Shown here one piece after another: positions 54,756 to 64,000 of a DNA stretch of 64,000 bases (its first letter is position 1; each line of letters starts with the position of its first letter). Origin of the DNA: Bursaphelenchus xylophilus. Lineage: Eukaryota; Nematoda; Chromadorea; Rhabditida; Aphelenchoididae. The notes under the pieces were generated by a model that saw nothing but the letters and a program-made list of their open reading frames with translations, was not told where the DNA came from and ran no database searches. Location of the stretch: positions 12,333,291-12,397,290 of the forward strand of contig CAJFCV020000001.1 in NCBI GenBank assembly GCA_904066235.2. The letters run 5' to 3'. The translations under genes and the position numbers were made by a program.

Positions 54756-55418
54756 GATTTACTTGATCCACTTTATTTTACATCAGACACCGAAACGGGA
54801 ACCCAACAGACACATGATGTCATGGATCAGACAAAAAGGTCAAAAGATTTCTATGACGCCATAATTCAATAATAATTTACTTTATCTTTGATCAGAATAG
54901 CCTATAAAGCACCTGCAGAATTAAAAAAAGGAATAAAACCACCCATAACCCACTTACTTTTCAGTTTCCTTGCACTGTGCAGCCTAAACGATGATGTCCT
55001 TGATATCCAGATACTCAAATCTCTTGCTTCTTACTTATATTTATAAATGAATCGTCCTTCATAGAGCAACTTTACGGGCAACCTGGAAACAATGTTATTA
55101 TAATACAAATCGAAAAATTTGAAAACGGAACTGGACTATCTGATGAACAATGTAAAACTCAATAAAAGCCTTCGTAAACAAGTCCAATACCACTAAATCA
55201 GACCCTTGATGACGCAAAATTTCTTTTATGAACTAATATTACGCCAGAGTGTCAAAAACTTCACAAAGAAACGACTATTCCTACGCGTCGGATTCTAAAA
55301 GCCGTCATGACGCCGAATTTAGCAATCTAGATAATCTACGTGTTTCAAATCAACATTCAAACGGATTTCAAGCCCTAAATCAACCAAAGTCCCTCTTGAC
55401 CAACAAAGATCCGCTTAC
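54756..55418. other. Intron-like sequence of the right arm
   Basis: No supported gene. Short frames (for example 55249-55446) are not conserved with the left arm. Confidence 0.45.
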
Positions 55419-55569
55419 CTCCAAACTAGTTGCGCATCCTCAATGAAGCGGGATGTTGCCATGGAATCCAGGGCTCGGCTCTTCACTGTCTTGTTCTTGG
55501 GCCATCTTGTTCTTCGCTTCCGATCACTCTAGCTTCCTCGTGGGCCATAACCACACTCAAAAGGTCATT
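55419..55569 (-). CDS. G2-path exon, right copy
   Basis: Same splice sites as 44258-44407. It reads NDLLSVVMAHEEARVIGSEE then QDGPRTRQ before a TGA where the left copy has CGA, followed by EPWIPWQHPASLRMRN. The CGA-to-TGA change makes this copy the more damaged one here. Confidence 0.45.
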
Positions 55570-56727
55570 CTGAAAGAAAAATGTATTTAAACGCGAGAAA
55601 TTAAGTAGGAAAGTTAATCATCTCATGAACAACATAAAAATACCCAAATACCGTCATGACGACATGATGAATGGCAAAAACTAGTAATGGGCCGGAAATC
55701 GGGAAAAAACGGCCCGCTGAGCACCGCTTGCAGCTGATTGCAGCATCTGTTTTATTCGTAACTGGGCGCAGCTTGCCGGGACTGAAGTCCCTGCAAACGG
55801 AATTGTCTGGGCGCATGCTGCTTAGGTGTTTTTCGAGAGTGGGGCAGTTTGCGGGTTTTACCAGTTATTCTATACCTAATGATCAATTTTCGGACAGTTT
55901 GTAGTCGGATTTGGAATATCGACTCCATTTCACTTTCGTCCGTGCGCCAACTGTCCAATAAAGGTAAGTAATTCAATCTGGTCGTACTTTTTTTTAGTTA
56001 TTAGAGATTTTTTTATTATACTAGGTGCTTTTGAAGATTTTTGTTGAGATTTGCCGAGTTTTCGGGCTGGATTAGATTGTTTGGTATCTAATGCCTATAA
56101 TAACGTAATTGGGCAGGTTTCTCCTTATCTTTCAGAGCTTTTCTTCATGTCCAAACTTCATGCAGATTTTTGGTAGGGATGAAAGATAACGCCCAAACTA
56201 TGCGAAATATTCATAAAAATCAAGGAAGATACATTGAAGGATCATGAAAAAATGTGTGTGAGACAAATCGAGCGGTTTTTTCAGGCCGATATTATACATG
56301 ATCCATGTAATTGTATGGCACCTAGATCCAATCTGTGAAGACTTCTAGTCACACAAAACGCGGTTAGGACAGGAAAACTAATATTTTGCACCTCATTTTG
56401 AGAAAAAAACAAGCCAAATCCCACACAAAATTTTCTGAATTACCTAGAATAATATTCAAAATCTTTTATAACTAAAAAACGTACAATCAGATCAATAGAC
56501 GCTTACGCTTATTAGCACCTAGCTAGATTTGTCAAGCTTTTAAACCTGAGTTTAACCTGTTTATGCCACAGTAAAGTTTTAGAAAACCCCTCATCTCAAC
56601 CGTAACCTTTCGAAAAATATCGTAATGGCGGGTTTTTTTACAAAACAACTATTTTTTACTTAAAATGCTCCTCGTTTTCCTTCTAGAGCACGGTTCCCCA
56701 GTTTATCACTCCCAATTGACATACCTT
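55570..56727. other. Right-arm sequence with a GC-richer insert
   Basis: About 55690-55910 is an insert absent at the matching left position (about 44150-44220); it is GC-richer and has overlapping frames without motifs. The rest is AT-rich intron-like sequence. Confidence 0.45.
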
Positions 56728-56930
56728 TCTTATCTTTCCGCGGTGCAGACCTCCGGGATAGCATTCGTTTTTTCCAACATCTCCAGGGTTCCAAGGAACG
56801 GATGCTTCCATGAAAATGAATAACATTAAAAATAGAATGGGAAGTACCTGGACTTATAGCAAGAAATAAAGGCCTACAATTGGTAAAAAAACAACTTACT
56901 TTAATCACCAAAGCAGGCTTTGATGATTGG
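56728..56930 (-). CDS. G2-path exon fragment, right copy
   Basis: Partner of about 42690-42887: the TCATCAAAGCCTGCTTTGGTGATTAAAG block, the intron and the segment ending at a GTATGTCAATTGGGAG donor are all conserved. Frames differ between copies, so protein coding is doubtful. Confidence 0.3.
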
Positions 56931-56979
56931 GTGAAGGGGAGGGAGTGGGAGAGGGAGGGTGGTGATAGTGCTGTGATTT

Positions 56980-57160
56980 ATTCTTTTTTCTTTATTTTTT
57001 TCTTATATTTTTTCTTAACATTTTTTTTATTTTTTTGATAATTGTTTCTTTTTTTTCTTATATTTTTTTCTTTTTTTTCAATTTTTTTTTAACATTTTTT
57101 TCTTTTTTTTTCAATTTTTTTTTAACATTTTTTTCTTTTTTTAAAGATCCGTTTGTATGG
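56980..57160. repeat. T-rich simple-sequence tract (AAGAAAAA complement)
   Basis: TTTTTTCTT and AACATTTTTTT repeats, inverted counterpart of 42390-42560. Similar short tracts recur near 57530-57580 and 57978-58050 with conserved leader sequence between them, pointing to local tandem duplication of this module. Confidence 0.7.
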
Positions 57161-58270
57161 GGCTTGGAGATCTCTGCAAATTAAAAGAATAAATTGAAGG
57201 CTCAAAAAAACTGCCAATAATCTCAGGCCATCTGTAATTTCCTCAACTACCAATAAACCACGAAACTTACATTCTGAGGAGAGAGTGGGATAGGGGAGTA
57301 AGGCGGTGGGAGTGAAATGGGGGAGGAGGGCGGTGCAAGTGGCAGGGGAGGATGGGCGGGGGAAGGGTAACGAACAAGTGTGGCAGAAGTGAAGGTTGTG
57401 TGGGCTTCTTTTTTGCGAATTTTCGGTTTCTGAAAATATAGATCACATAATTTGAAAAAAAAACCAGCCTAAAATATATGTAGGATGAAAGAACTTACGT
57501 AATTAAAAGTGTCCGGAATAAAACGTGTTATCAAATTTTTTTCTTTTTTTTTATATTTTTTCTTTTTTTTATTTTTATATCCGTCTCTTCTGATCTTTGG
57601 AGTTTGGAGATACCTGAAAATCAAAAAATAAATTGAAGAACCCATGAAAAAACAAGTGACAATAATTCCAAGACATCCCTAATTGCCACAATTACAAAAA
57701 GACCACCAAAACTTACATTTTTCCATGATGTCTAAATCGTTGGTTTCGTTTCGACCGTCGGTGCCGTCCTGGGTCGAGATTGGCATATAGGAAGTAGGTG
57801 GTCAGGGAAATATGTTCAAAATCCATTGAGTTGAGAGCTCGGTTTCTGAAAATATAGATGAGATAATTCAAGAAAAATTCAGGATAAAATCAAGGGTGAA
57901 ATGACAACTTACATATTGAAAATGAGTGGAAACGATAGTGGAGTAAGATTTTATAGAGAAGAAGGGAAGGGTCACATAAAATTTTTTTTTTTACTTTTTT
58001 TCTTTTTTTTCTTTTTTATTTTTTTATTTTTTTTTTATTTTACATCCGAAGTGAAGAAGTCTTGGGTCGAATATCTAAAAATAAAAAAAATAAATCGAAT
58101 AGTCATCGCAAAAACAAGTGACAATAAGTTCGAGACATCCCTAGTTTCCTTAACTGCCAAAACACCATCAATACTTACATTCCGAAGAGAGAGTGGGGTG
58201 GGGGAGGAGTGTGGTGGGAGTGGAATAAAGGAGGGGTGCAGTGCGAGTGTGAGGGGAGAAGCGCGTATTA
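57161..58270. other. Three worn tandem modules of the right arm
   Basis: A block of GGAGATMTCTG, an AAATAAATTGAA stretch, then ACATTCTGAGGAGAGAGTGG recurs near 57165-57300, 57600-57720 and 58070-58200. Each looks like exon plus intron of the minus strand. No protein could be read with confidence. Confidence 0.4.
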
Positions 58271-58279
58271 CGAAATTAC

Positions 58280-58610
58280 TTATTATTTTTTTATTTTTTT
58301 TTGGCCTTTTTTGGCTCTTTTTTTATTTTTTTAAAAGTATTTTTTTGGCCTTTTTTGGCTCTTTTCTTATTTTTTTAAAAGTATTGTTTGGCCTTTTTTG
58401 GCTCTTTTCTTATTTTTTAAAAAGTATTTTTGTGGCCTTTTTGGCTCTTTTCTTATTTTTTTTAAGTATTTTGTTGGCCTTTTTGGCTCTTTTCTTATTT
58501 TTTTTTAAAGTATTTTGTTGGCCTTTCTTTTTTGGCTTTTCTTTTTTTGCCTTTTATTCTTCTGGCCTTTAATTTTTTTGGCTTTTTTACTCTTTTAATC
58601 TTTGGTCCCT
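58280..58610 (-). repeat. Lys-codon-rich tract, right arm
   Basis: TTTTTTGGCC and TTTTTTGGCTC repeats followed by CTTCGGTGGTGGGCCTTG, the complement of the left-arm leader. The plus-strand Phe-rich frame 57901-58572 is an artefact of this tract. Confidence 0.7.
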
Positions 58611-59048
58611 TCGGTGGTGGGCCTTGACGAGAGAGGATCTCTGAAAAATAAAAAAATTAATTGAAAACAACGTAGAAAAACAGTGAAAATACTATAAAAA
58701 TATCTCTAACCACCTCAACACCTACTTGTCGGTAGAATTACATATCTTTATGTATTCTATACAAAGTTTTTTTTTAAATAGCGCATCTACAGTAATCTGT
58801 TGGCAATAAAAGGCGTAAGATAAAAGAAAATGGTAAAAGTTGTTTTATACGATGAAAACTGTCCCCAATGATTTTTGGAAAGCCAGCTCAGCTACTATAA
58901 GAACGCGAGACTCTAGCCCATGCGTAATAGCGAAAAAATCAAGTTTCTGATCTTCCTCGAAATAGCAAGAGCTGGTGCCTACCACAACAGCATCCAAAAT
59001 TCTGCCCAAAATTGATCTAAACACCAAAAAAACAAAAGAAACGTGTGC

Positions 59049-59166
59049 TTACTTCATTTTCTCTTCTTAAAGATTCAATTCACTGCTGTTCGGACTCCTC
59101 AGTGGTACCGGCGGAGCTTTGACTTGCATCATCATGCTCGAAATCGAGACCATTTTGGCGTAATTC
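59049..59166 (-). CDS. Exon-like segment with AATTACGCCAAAATGGTCTC start
   Basis: After a TTTTGCAG acceptor the minus strand reads either YAKMVSISSMMMQVKAPPVP or, in another frame, an acidic LRQNGLDFEHDDASQSSAGT. A second copy of the start lies at 59431-59352, so the exon was duplicated. Unidentified. Confidence 0.35.
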
Positions 59167-59351
59167 TGCAAAAGAAAATAACGGATAACCTTGCGTCAAT
59201 CAATAGCCAACTCAAGGTAAAAAAATTGTAAAAATACCGAAAATTTTTTAAAAAATCGGGTTTCCTAACCAGTGAAGGTTGGTGCCTAGGACAATATCGC
59301 CAAAATTTCCCCTACTTTTGACCTAAATTTCATACAAAAAATCAAAGTTAC

Positions 59352-59431
59352 CTCGATTTCGGTCCAATGGTTACAATTTGCAGCGATTGGGTGGCCCAAA
59401 TGGAGACCATTTTGGCGTAATTCTGAAAAAA
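59352..59431 (-). CDS. Duplicate of the AATTACGCCAAAATGG exon
   Basis: TTCAG acceptor, YAKMVSIWATQSLQIVTIGP, then a GTAACT donor. Its 3' end (GGACCGAAATCGAG) matches the end of the neighbouring hairpin cassette exon (GGACCCAAATCGAG near 59715), suggesting that these exons are built from shared pieces. Confidence 0.35.
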
Positions 59432-59747
59432 TAGCAGATAAAATAGAAAATTAATTCTTTTTACACTTTTTTAAGGCTTCAAACCTAGTATAATATCAGG
59501 TCTACAGCCGAAAGCTAAAATCAAGCAGGGTAAATCTAACTCATAACTTCCGACAATTGTTTTTAGAAAACAAACAACCAAAAGAATAGAGATATCTAAA
59601 CTCCCGGATCTAACCCAGTCCAGCGAAGGCTGAGGTCCAGCATAACATGCCAAAGAATCCCATAATTTGTGACCAAAATGCCAAACAAAATAACATAAAA
59701 AGAAAGCTTACCTCGATTTGGGTCCGACTGATTCTTGAAAATAGCAA

Positions 59748-60339
59748 GTGGATGGGCACCCTTTTTTTATTCCAGAGGCCCCCCGGACTGACTCAGGGGT
59801 CATGGGTGCCGCATCCACTTCTCCGCTCCGGCCTGGACTGGCCTTCATCTGAAAATAGAGCAAAAATTATATCACTTTAGCGTAAATCAAGGTCAAATTG
59901 TTCCCAAAACAACAAAGGAGGGTAAAGAAGGATCGAATTTAGACGAATCCCGGCAAAAATCATACCTTATTTTAGTCCAAGATCCCCAATCTTGAAAATA
60001 GCAAGTGGATGGGCACCCTTTTTTTATTCCAGAGGCCCCCCGAACTGACTCAGGGGGCATGGGTGCCGCATCCACTTCTCCGCTCCGGCCTGGACTGGCC
60101 TTCATCTGAAAATAGAGCAAAAATTATATTACTTTAGCGTAAATCAAGGTCAAATTGTTCCCAAAACAACAAAATCTTACCTTATTCGGTCTTGCCGAGC
60201 GCCCGTAATTTCCACAGGGCCCCCCGGACGAAGCGGAGGGCCAGGGCGCTCCGGTTCGACCAAAGCATCCAAGGTGAGCACCCTTTTTTGATAGTCCAAC
60301 GGCCCCCCGGTCTCATTTGGGGGGCCAGGGTGCTCCACC
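59748..60339 (-). repeat. Tandem exon-like cassettes with covarying double hairpins, right set
   Basis: Four hairpins: 59748-59818, 60005-60075, 60197-60251 and 60273-60339. Outer stems on the minus strand are GTGGATG(C)GGCACCC/GGGTGCC(C)ATCCAC (twice), GAGCGCCC/GGGCGCTC and GAGCACCCT/AGGGTGCTC; inner stems are GGCCCCC or GCCCCC with GGGGGGC. Compared with the left set, A-T to G-C changes occur on both sides of the stem (GAGCACCC/GGGTGCTC versus GAGCGCCC/GGGCGCTC). The first two are a recent tandem duplicate of about 257 bp including the intron, which matches the left-arm intron (GTAAGATTTTGTTGTTTT). Confidence 0.75.
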
Positions 60340-60619
60340 ATCGTTTTTTGTTCCTTCGTAGACTTCGTTTGGCACTGGCTGAAAATAAGGATCAGTAAAA
60401 TTATATTACTTTAGACTAAACCCAACGAAAATCAAATAAAACCCCCCAAACTCCATGAATTTTAACGTGTTTACCCGCCATTTTACAGCGAATTCTACCA
60501 CCTTCTTCCACAATATCCCAGCGAAATACACCAGCGTATAGCAAAAACAATGCAAACCTGCTTTTTTCGGGCGCAGTTCGCAAACATTATGATTTTTTTT
60601 GGAAAAAATGGGAACTTAC

Positions 60620-60713
60620 TTTTTCTCGTGCGGATCAACTGGGCGATCCGTGGATGAGAATGCTCACGGGATCATCGGTAAGTTCATCTCTTGGAATCAA
60701 TGTTTGCAAATTC
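60620..60713 (-). CDS. G2 right copy, small exon
   Basis: Partner of 37707-37795; CTTTTTAG-type acceptor and GTAAGT donor after GAGAAAAA. The reading is not conserved in frame. Confidence 0.35.
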
Positions 60714-60758
60714 CTAAAAAATAGAGATTATTTGGTGGGTGACTGCCAAAAACCTTAC

Positions 60759-60873
60759 GTAATTAGGAAATTGAATGAGGCAATGGTTGTGGTCGGCGGA
60801 GCTGAAGGCGGTGCTCCACCTTATCCAAGGTTCCAAGGAACTGGATCATTCGGCGGAACTTGAGTTCTTCTGC
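60759..60873 (-). CDS. G2 right copy, small exon
   Basis: TTTTTTCAG acceptor; reads AEELKFRRMIQFLGTLDKVE then HRLQLRRPQPLPHSIS; GTAAGG donor. Partner of 37597-37663. Its phase does not fit the upstream exon end, so either the start is shifted or the copy is damaged. Confidence 0.35.
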
Positions 60874-60902
60874 CTGAAAAAAAAGATATTATTGAGAATT
60901 AT

Positions 60903-61132
60903 ATATAGGGCTCGTGCTTTATAAGTTTCGTCGGCTTTGCAACATCAGTTCAAATCGTGAAAAATCGTGAACTGATTATTGCAACATCAGTTCACGGGGT
61001 GAACTGATGTTGCAAAAAGGCGTTCACGATTTGAACTGATTTTGCAAAATGGCGTTCAGAGCGAATTCTGAACGCCTTTTTGCAACATTTTTTTGCAAAG
61101 CCGACGAAACTTATAAAGCACGAGCCCTATAT
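60903..61132. mobile_element. ATATAGGGCTCG miniature element, right-arm copy
   Basis: 230 bp, 40-bp near-perfect inverted ends ATATAGGGCTCGTGCTTTAT with matching complement, and inner GTTCACG/CGTGAAC repeats. It sits in the intron after the G2 main exon; the left arm has no element at this place. Confidence 0.9.
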
Positions 61133-61224
61133 CGACGTCTTTTTTCTTCAGAAAACACCTCAGTTTGGTTTATTTCTAGAGGGTTTTCGCCAAAAAAGTA
61201 AAAAACAAGAGCCAATAAACTTAC

Positions 61225-61977
61225 TAGGCATGAGCGAATTCCTTATCGCCGCATAGCTTCGGCGGGCCATGTTCACGACGAGCCTTGCCGGAGGCTGGCG
61301 GCTTCTTCTGGGCCGGTCTTCAAAGACCACATCCTCTATGATGGGCCCGAGTTTTTCGACCTCCCTTGATCTTCGGGGAGGCCGAGGAACAACTTGTGGA
61401 GCAGGAGGCTGGTAACAGCAGCGTCGTCGGCACTTTGGCATTCTTCGCAGGGGCCCCGGCGCCTCGTGTTGTGGTGCTTGGGCTTCAACGGGCAGGACGT
61501 CGTTTTGTTGTGAAGGCTGCTGTGGTTGTCGATCGATTTGGGCTTCAGGCAAGGAGGATTCAGTTTTGACTTCGGGCGTCGCAGATCGCGCCGTTTGAAC
61601 CAGCGGACTTCGTGAACGGTCGCGGCCGCCTCTTGGTGGTCGGGCATCGGCATCCGCTGTCTTCAGATGTTCACAGAGTCGCCGCTTAAGGCGCGAGTTC
61701 TCTTCCTTTTCTCTCTTCAATTCGATTAGAGCCGCTTCGAGATCGTTTTCGGCCTTGTGGGCTCTTTCCATTTCAGCGAGCCACAATTGTTCTGTGGCCT
61801 CCATCGATGCCTTCATTTCTTCGAGCTTCTCCTTGAGCTTGGTGTTCTCTTCTGCTATTGGCTCCGGCGTCTGTGCCATCATCGCCAGGGGGGAGCCCGC
61901 AACCGCCGGCAGATGGTCGGCCTGAACGGTGCGGGCGGGGTTTTGGCCAGAGGCCTGGCCAACGGCGCTGAGAGGCA
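61225..61977 (-). CDS. G2 right copy, main exon, intact frame
   Basis: TGATTTCAG before and GTAAGT after, 251 codons in one frame. Order: VGQASGQNPARTVQADHLPA start, a coiled coil (EENTKLKEKLEEMKASMEAT and EKEENSRLKRRLCEHLKTAD), a DARPPRGGRDRSRSP segment, Gln-rich linker, the motif HEAPGPLRRMPKCRRRCCYQ, PRPPRRSREVEKLGP and a basic tail. It shares the RPPR...RSRSP, cysteine motif and C-terminal blocks with the left copy while coiled-coil residues differ widely, so the conserved blocks may be what matters. Nuclear or RNA-linked role is inference from the RS segment. This is the best-preserved protein-coding exon in the arms. Confidence 0.65.
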
Positions 61978-62083
61978 CTGAAATCACCAAAATAAGTCGA
62001 AAAATTGAAAAAGTATGAAAAAAAAAATATCTAAAACTATTACTAAGGTCCCCTGTCATATTCTCAATTTTCCCGACAAAATT

Positions 62084-62212
62084 TTATCCTGTTCCTAAAG
62101 TAATCTTTTTTGGTTTTAGGCGGAGATCCTGATGTTGACGATCCAAAATCTTGAAGTCCACGATGACCGAAAACTGCGTATTTGACTCAAAATCCTGTGA
62201 ATATTCTTCCAT
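62084..62212 (-). CDS. G2 right copy, candidate 5' exon
   Basis: ATG at 62212 reads MEEYSQDFESNTQFSVIVDF and KILDRQHQDLRLKPKK. The QHQDLRLK block is shared with the left arm. The frame runs to a TAA at 62084; where it is spliced to the main exon is not clear. Confidence 0.4.
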   Translation of the reverse strand: MEEYSQDFESNTQFSVIVDFKILDRQHQDLRLKPKKITLGTG

Positions 62213-62332
62213 TGCTCCAGAAAAAGGTCCAAGAATGTCGAAAAACCATCCAGTTTGAAGTCCGGTGACGAAAACCGTATAAAACCACAAGAAGCCCGAG
62301 CTGATTTGTTATGTTGATGGCGACCGAAAGGC
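62213..62332 (-). promoter_or_regulatory. Shared intergenic promoter region of G1 and G2, right copy
   Basis: Conserved with 36046-36204. The TATA-like box is worn here (TTAAATA on the minus strand near 62338-62332). G1 reads away on the plus strand. Confidence 0.4.
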
Positions 62333-63960
62333 GTATTTAAGTGGTGATCAGGAAATCGACAACACAGCAGCTCGAAAGCTGCAGAACACTGAATGACCCG
62401 AAGATCGGATCAAACGACAACGTGGAACGGGAGATCCTTCAAAAGGACTCCAGAAGATGAGATAGAACCAAATTAAAGGTGGTGGTCCGAACCAAGATAA
62501 TGATTGGTCCTCGGGTGAAGATCAGGTGCTGGTGGACACGGTCTGGGTGATTTGGGGCCATTTCGACGTGAAAATCGTGGAAAACGGGTGCTGGATTGGA
62601 TTCATGGAGACGAAAATGGTCAGATTGGTATGTTGATGTTCAAATTGAGCTAAAATAAGGTGAGTCCAGGGGTCAAATGGGCGAAAACTCTATCTAAAGT
62701 TTCTGTAATTTCTGTTTTGTCCTTGTGTCGGTCTTCTAAATGCTTCATTTCAGATATTCATTGATTCTTCGGTCACTTCAAGACGATATTGATGTCATGA
62801 ATAATCTTCAGGCCAAGAAATCATCCCTGAAGGTCACTACTCCAAAGATTGTGGCGAACATTGAAGACTTCGATTATAGGCAGAGTCCAGCTGTAAAAAC
62901 GAATTTGATGGCGAAGATGTTGATGAAGTTTTGATGGCAGAATTAAGGAAAGTCGTGGTTGATCTGTAGATGGTTGATTTGAAGTGATCGTGTCGAAAAT
63001 GGGTGCCTTGGAGTCGCTTTTTGTCATGCTGAAGATGAATCTATTGATTGGAATTTGTACCGCGTAATCTCATTTTGTAAACCGATGTTTTAGTTGGTGT
63101 TGAAAGTCTCTGAAAAGGTCCATGCAACACGAAACCGCAAATTCGACGAGCCTGAACGACGAGAAGTCAAGTCCACCGGGAGAACAGCACTCAGAACACG
63201 TCAAGAAGTCATTCAACAAGATTTCGACAAGAAAAACGAGGACAGGTCAAGAACAACAGCAATAACGTCCATCGATGGACGAGACGAGCTCCCCACCCCT
63301 TGAAATTACTCTACTACAACCGTAATCCTAATTGATGATCGGAGACATGGTTCATTTGACGTTGATCTTCAGCAATCAGCCCAGTGGTTCAATTGGTCCA
63401 AAGGAGAAGGTCCAGGAAGTTCATTGTGTCATCAGGTGGTGTCGCACAGTGAAAACCCCGCTATACGTAAAAATAAAGGGAATTAACATGGATAGTATAA
63501 AATGGTGTAAGTATTTATTGTTATGATTAATATTATTAGAATTTATGAAAGTATAGGGATATCCAATTGTAATGGTCGATGTTTTAGGGCGCCAACGGAC
63601 TTGCAAATGAACCTTTGGCAACCCATCGGGGTTTGAATTATCTTGGAACAGCTGCATGGACGAACTGAAAGGCGAGGAAAGCAAACTAAAATTGTTACCT
63701 GGTCCGCGAATCAGATTGGAGACGGTGTTCGATGGCAATTGGAGAAAACACAAAGTAAGGCTATTTTTGGCCGTGAAAATGAATAGTTTACTCTTTATTT
63801 GGGATTTTTGCCTCCAAAAATATTCCAAAGTACAATGTATAAGAATAGTTTATGACGAATACAGTATAATTATAATAAAAAAAATTTTAGGTGATGTCAT
63901 CATGAATAGTCGCTGGAACTGCCATAATCAACAAAAATGATCCATCTCCGACCCGGATTA
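62333..63960 (+). CDS. G1 right copy, unidentified conserved gene
   Basis: Reading blocks shared with the left arm on this strand: VIRKSTTQQLESCRTLNDPK (from about 62340), LQDDIDVMNNLQAK (about 62775-62818), VSEKVHATRNRKFDEPERRE (about 63100-63160), RTALRTRQEV, KKNEDRSRTT and DGRDELPTP. The last candidate exons are ESKLKLLPGPRIRLETVFDG at 63656-63753 before a GTAAGG donor and VAGTAIINKNDPSPTRIRLL near 63910. Several introns must lie between, and the last blocks run to the window edge. Here the frame stays open where the left copy has TAG. No family recognised. Confidence 0.45.
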
Positions 63961-64000
63961 GGCTCTTGAAGGGATTCTGGAGGTACATGAAGATGTTTGA

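Larger units (their letters stand above)
53150..64000 (-). repeat. Right arm of the giant inverted duplication
   Basis: Reverse-complement partner of 34200-48760; landmarks are given there. Similarity continues to the last bases of the window (the GGAACTGCCATAAT...GATCCATC block matches about 34440-34480 inverted), so the outer border of this arm is outside the window. Arm-specific insertions include 54300-54752 and 60903-61132. Confidence 0.88.

Overview
The window looks like eukaryotic, probably nematode, DNA. Candidate introns are short and bounded by GTAAGT-like donors and TTTTCAG-like acceptors, coding exons are small, and there is dense miniature-transposon and satellite content. The nematode assignment is inference; no rRNA, tRNA or intact housekeeping gene was seen to fix it.

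1-27178 is one tandem satellite with a monomer of about 160 bp (about 123 copies, then about 20 more). It is interrupted by a young 4.0-kb LTR retrotransposon (19681-23690) with 98-99% similar LTRs, a 4-bp target duplication, a gag gene, a zinc knuckle in a second frame, and no recognisable reverse transcriptase or integrase. A 20-N assembly gap lies at 26819-26838. The satellite decays at its right edge and stops directly against a broken exon.

27181-31760 is the C-terminal part of a cytoplasmic dynein heavy chain pseudogene. It has its exon-intron structure, at least four in-frame stops and a frameshifted last exon, and it is interrupted by a 1.35-kb foldback element built of tandem repeats. 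31819-34200 holds fragments of unidentified genes.

From about 34.2 kb to the right edge the window is a diverged giant inverted duplication. The left arm is about 34200-48760, the spacer about 48760-53150, and the right arm about 53150-64000 and beyond. Each arm carries the same divergent gene pair, here called G1 and G2. G1 points outward. G2 points toward the spacer and encodes a coiled-coil, RS-dipeptide and cysteine-motif protein. Inside G2 each arm has a tandem set of exon-like cassettes, each folding into a two-stem GC-rich hairpin whose outer stem changes in a compensated way between copies. This is the least explained structure in the window. Both arms also carry Lys-codon-rich (GGCCAAAAAA)n tracts and arm-specific insertions.

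The insertions include a hAT-like element with an 8-bp target duplication, a nested TA-flanked element with a mariner-type IR/DR layout, and about ten miniature inverted-repeat elements in at least six families. The spacer holds a Ty3/gypsy-like integrase remnant and an unrecognised coiled-coil ORF broken by one in-frame TAG and one frame change. Little in the window is likely to be an intact working gene. It reads as heterochromatin-like accessory DNA in which a duplicated gene pair is decaying under transposon load.
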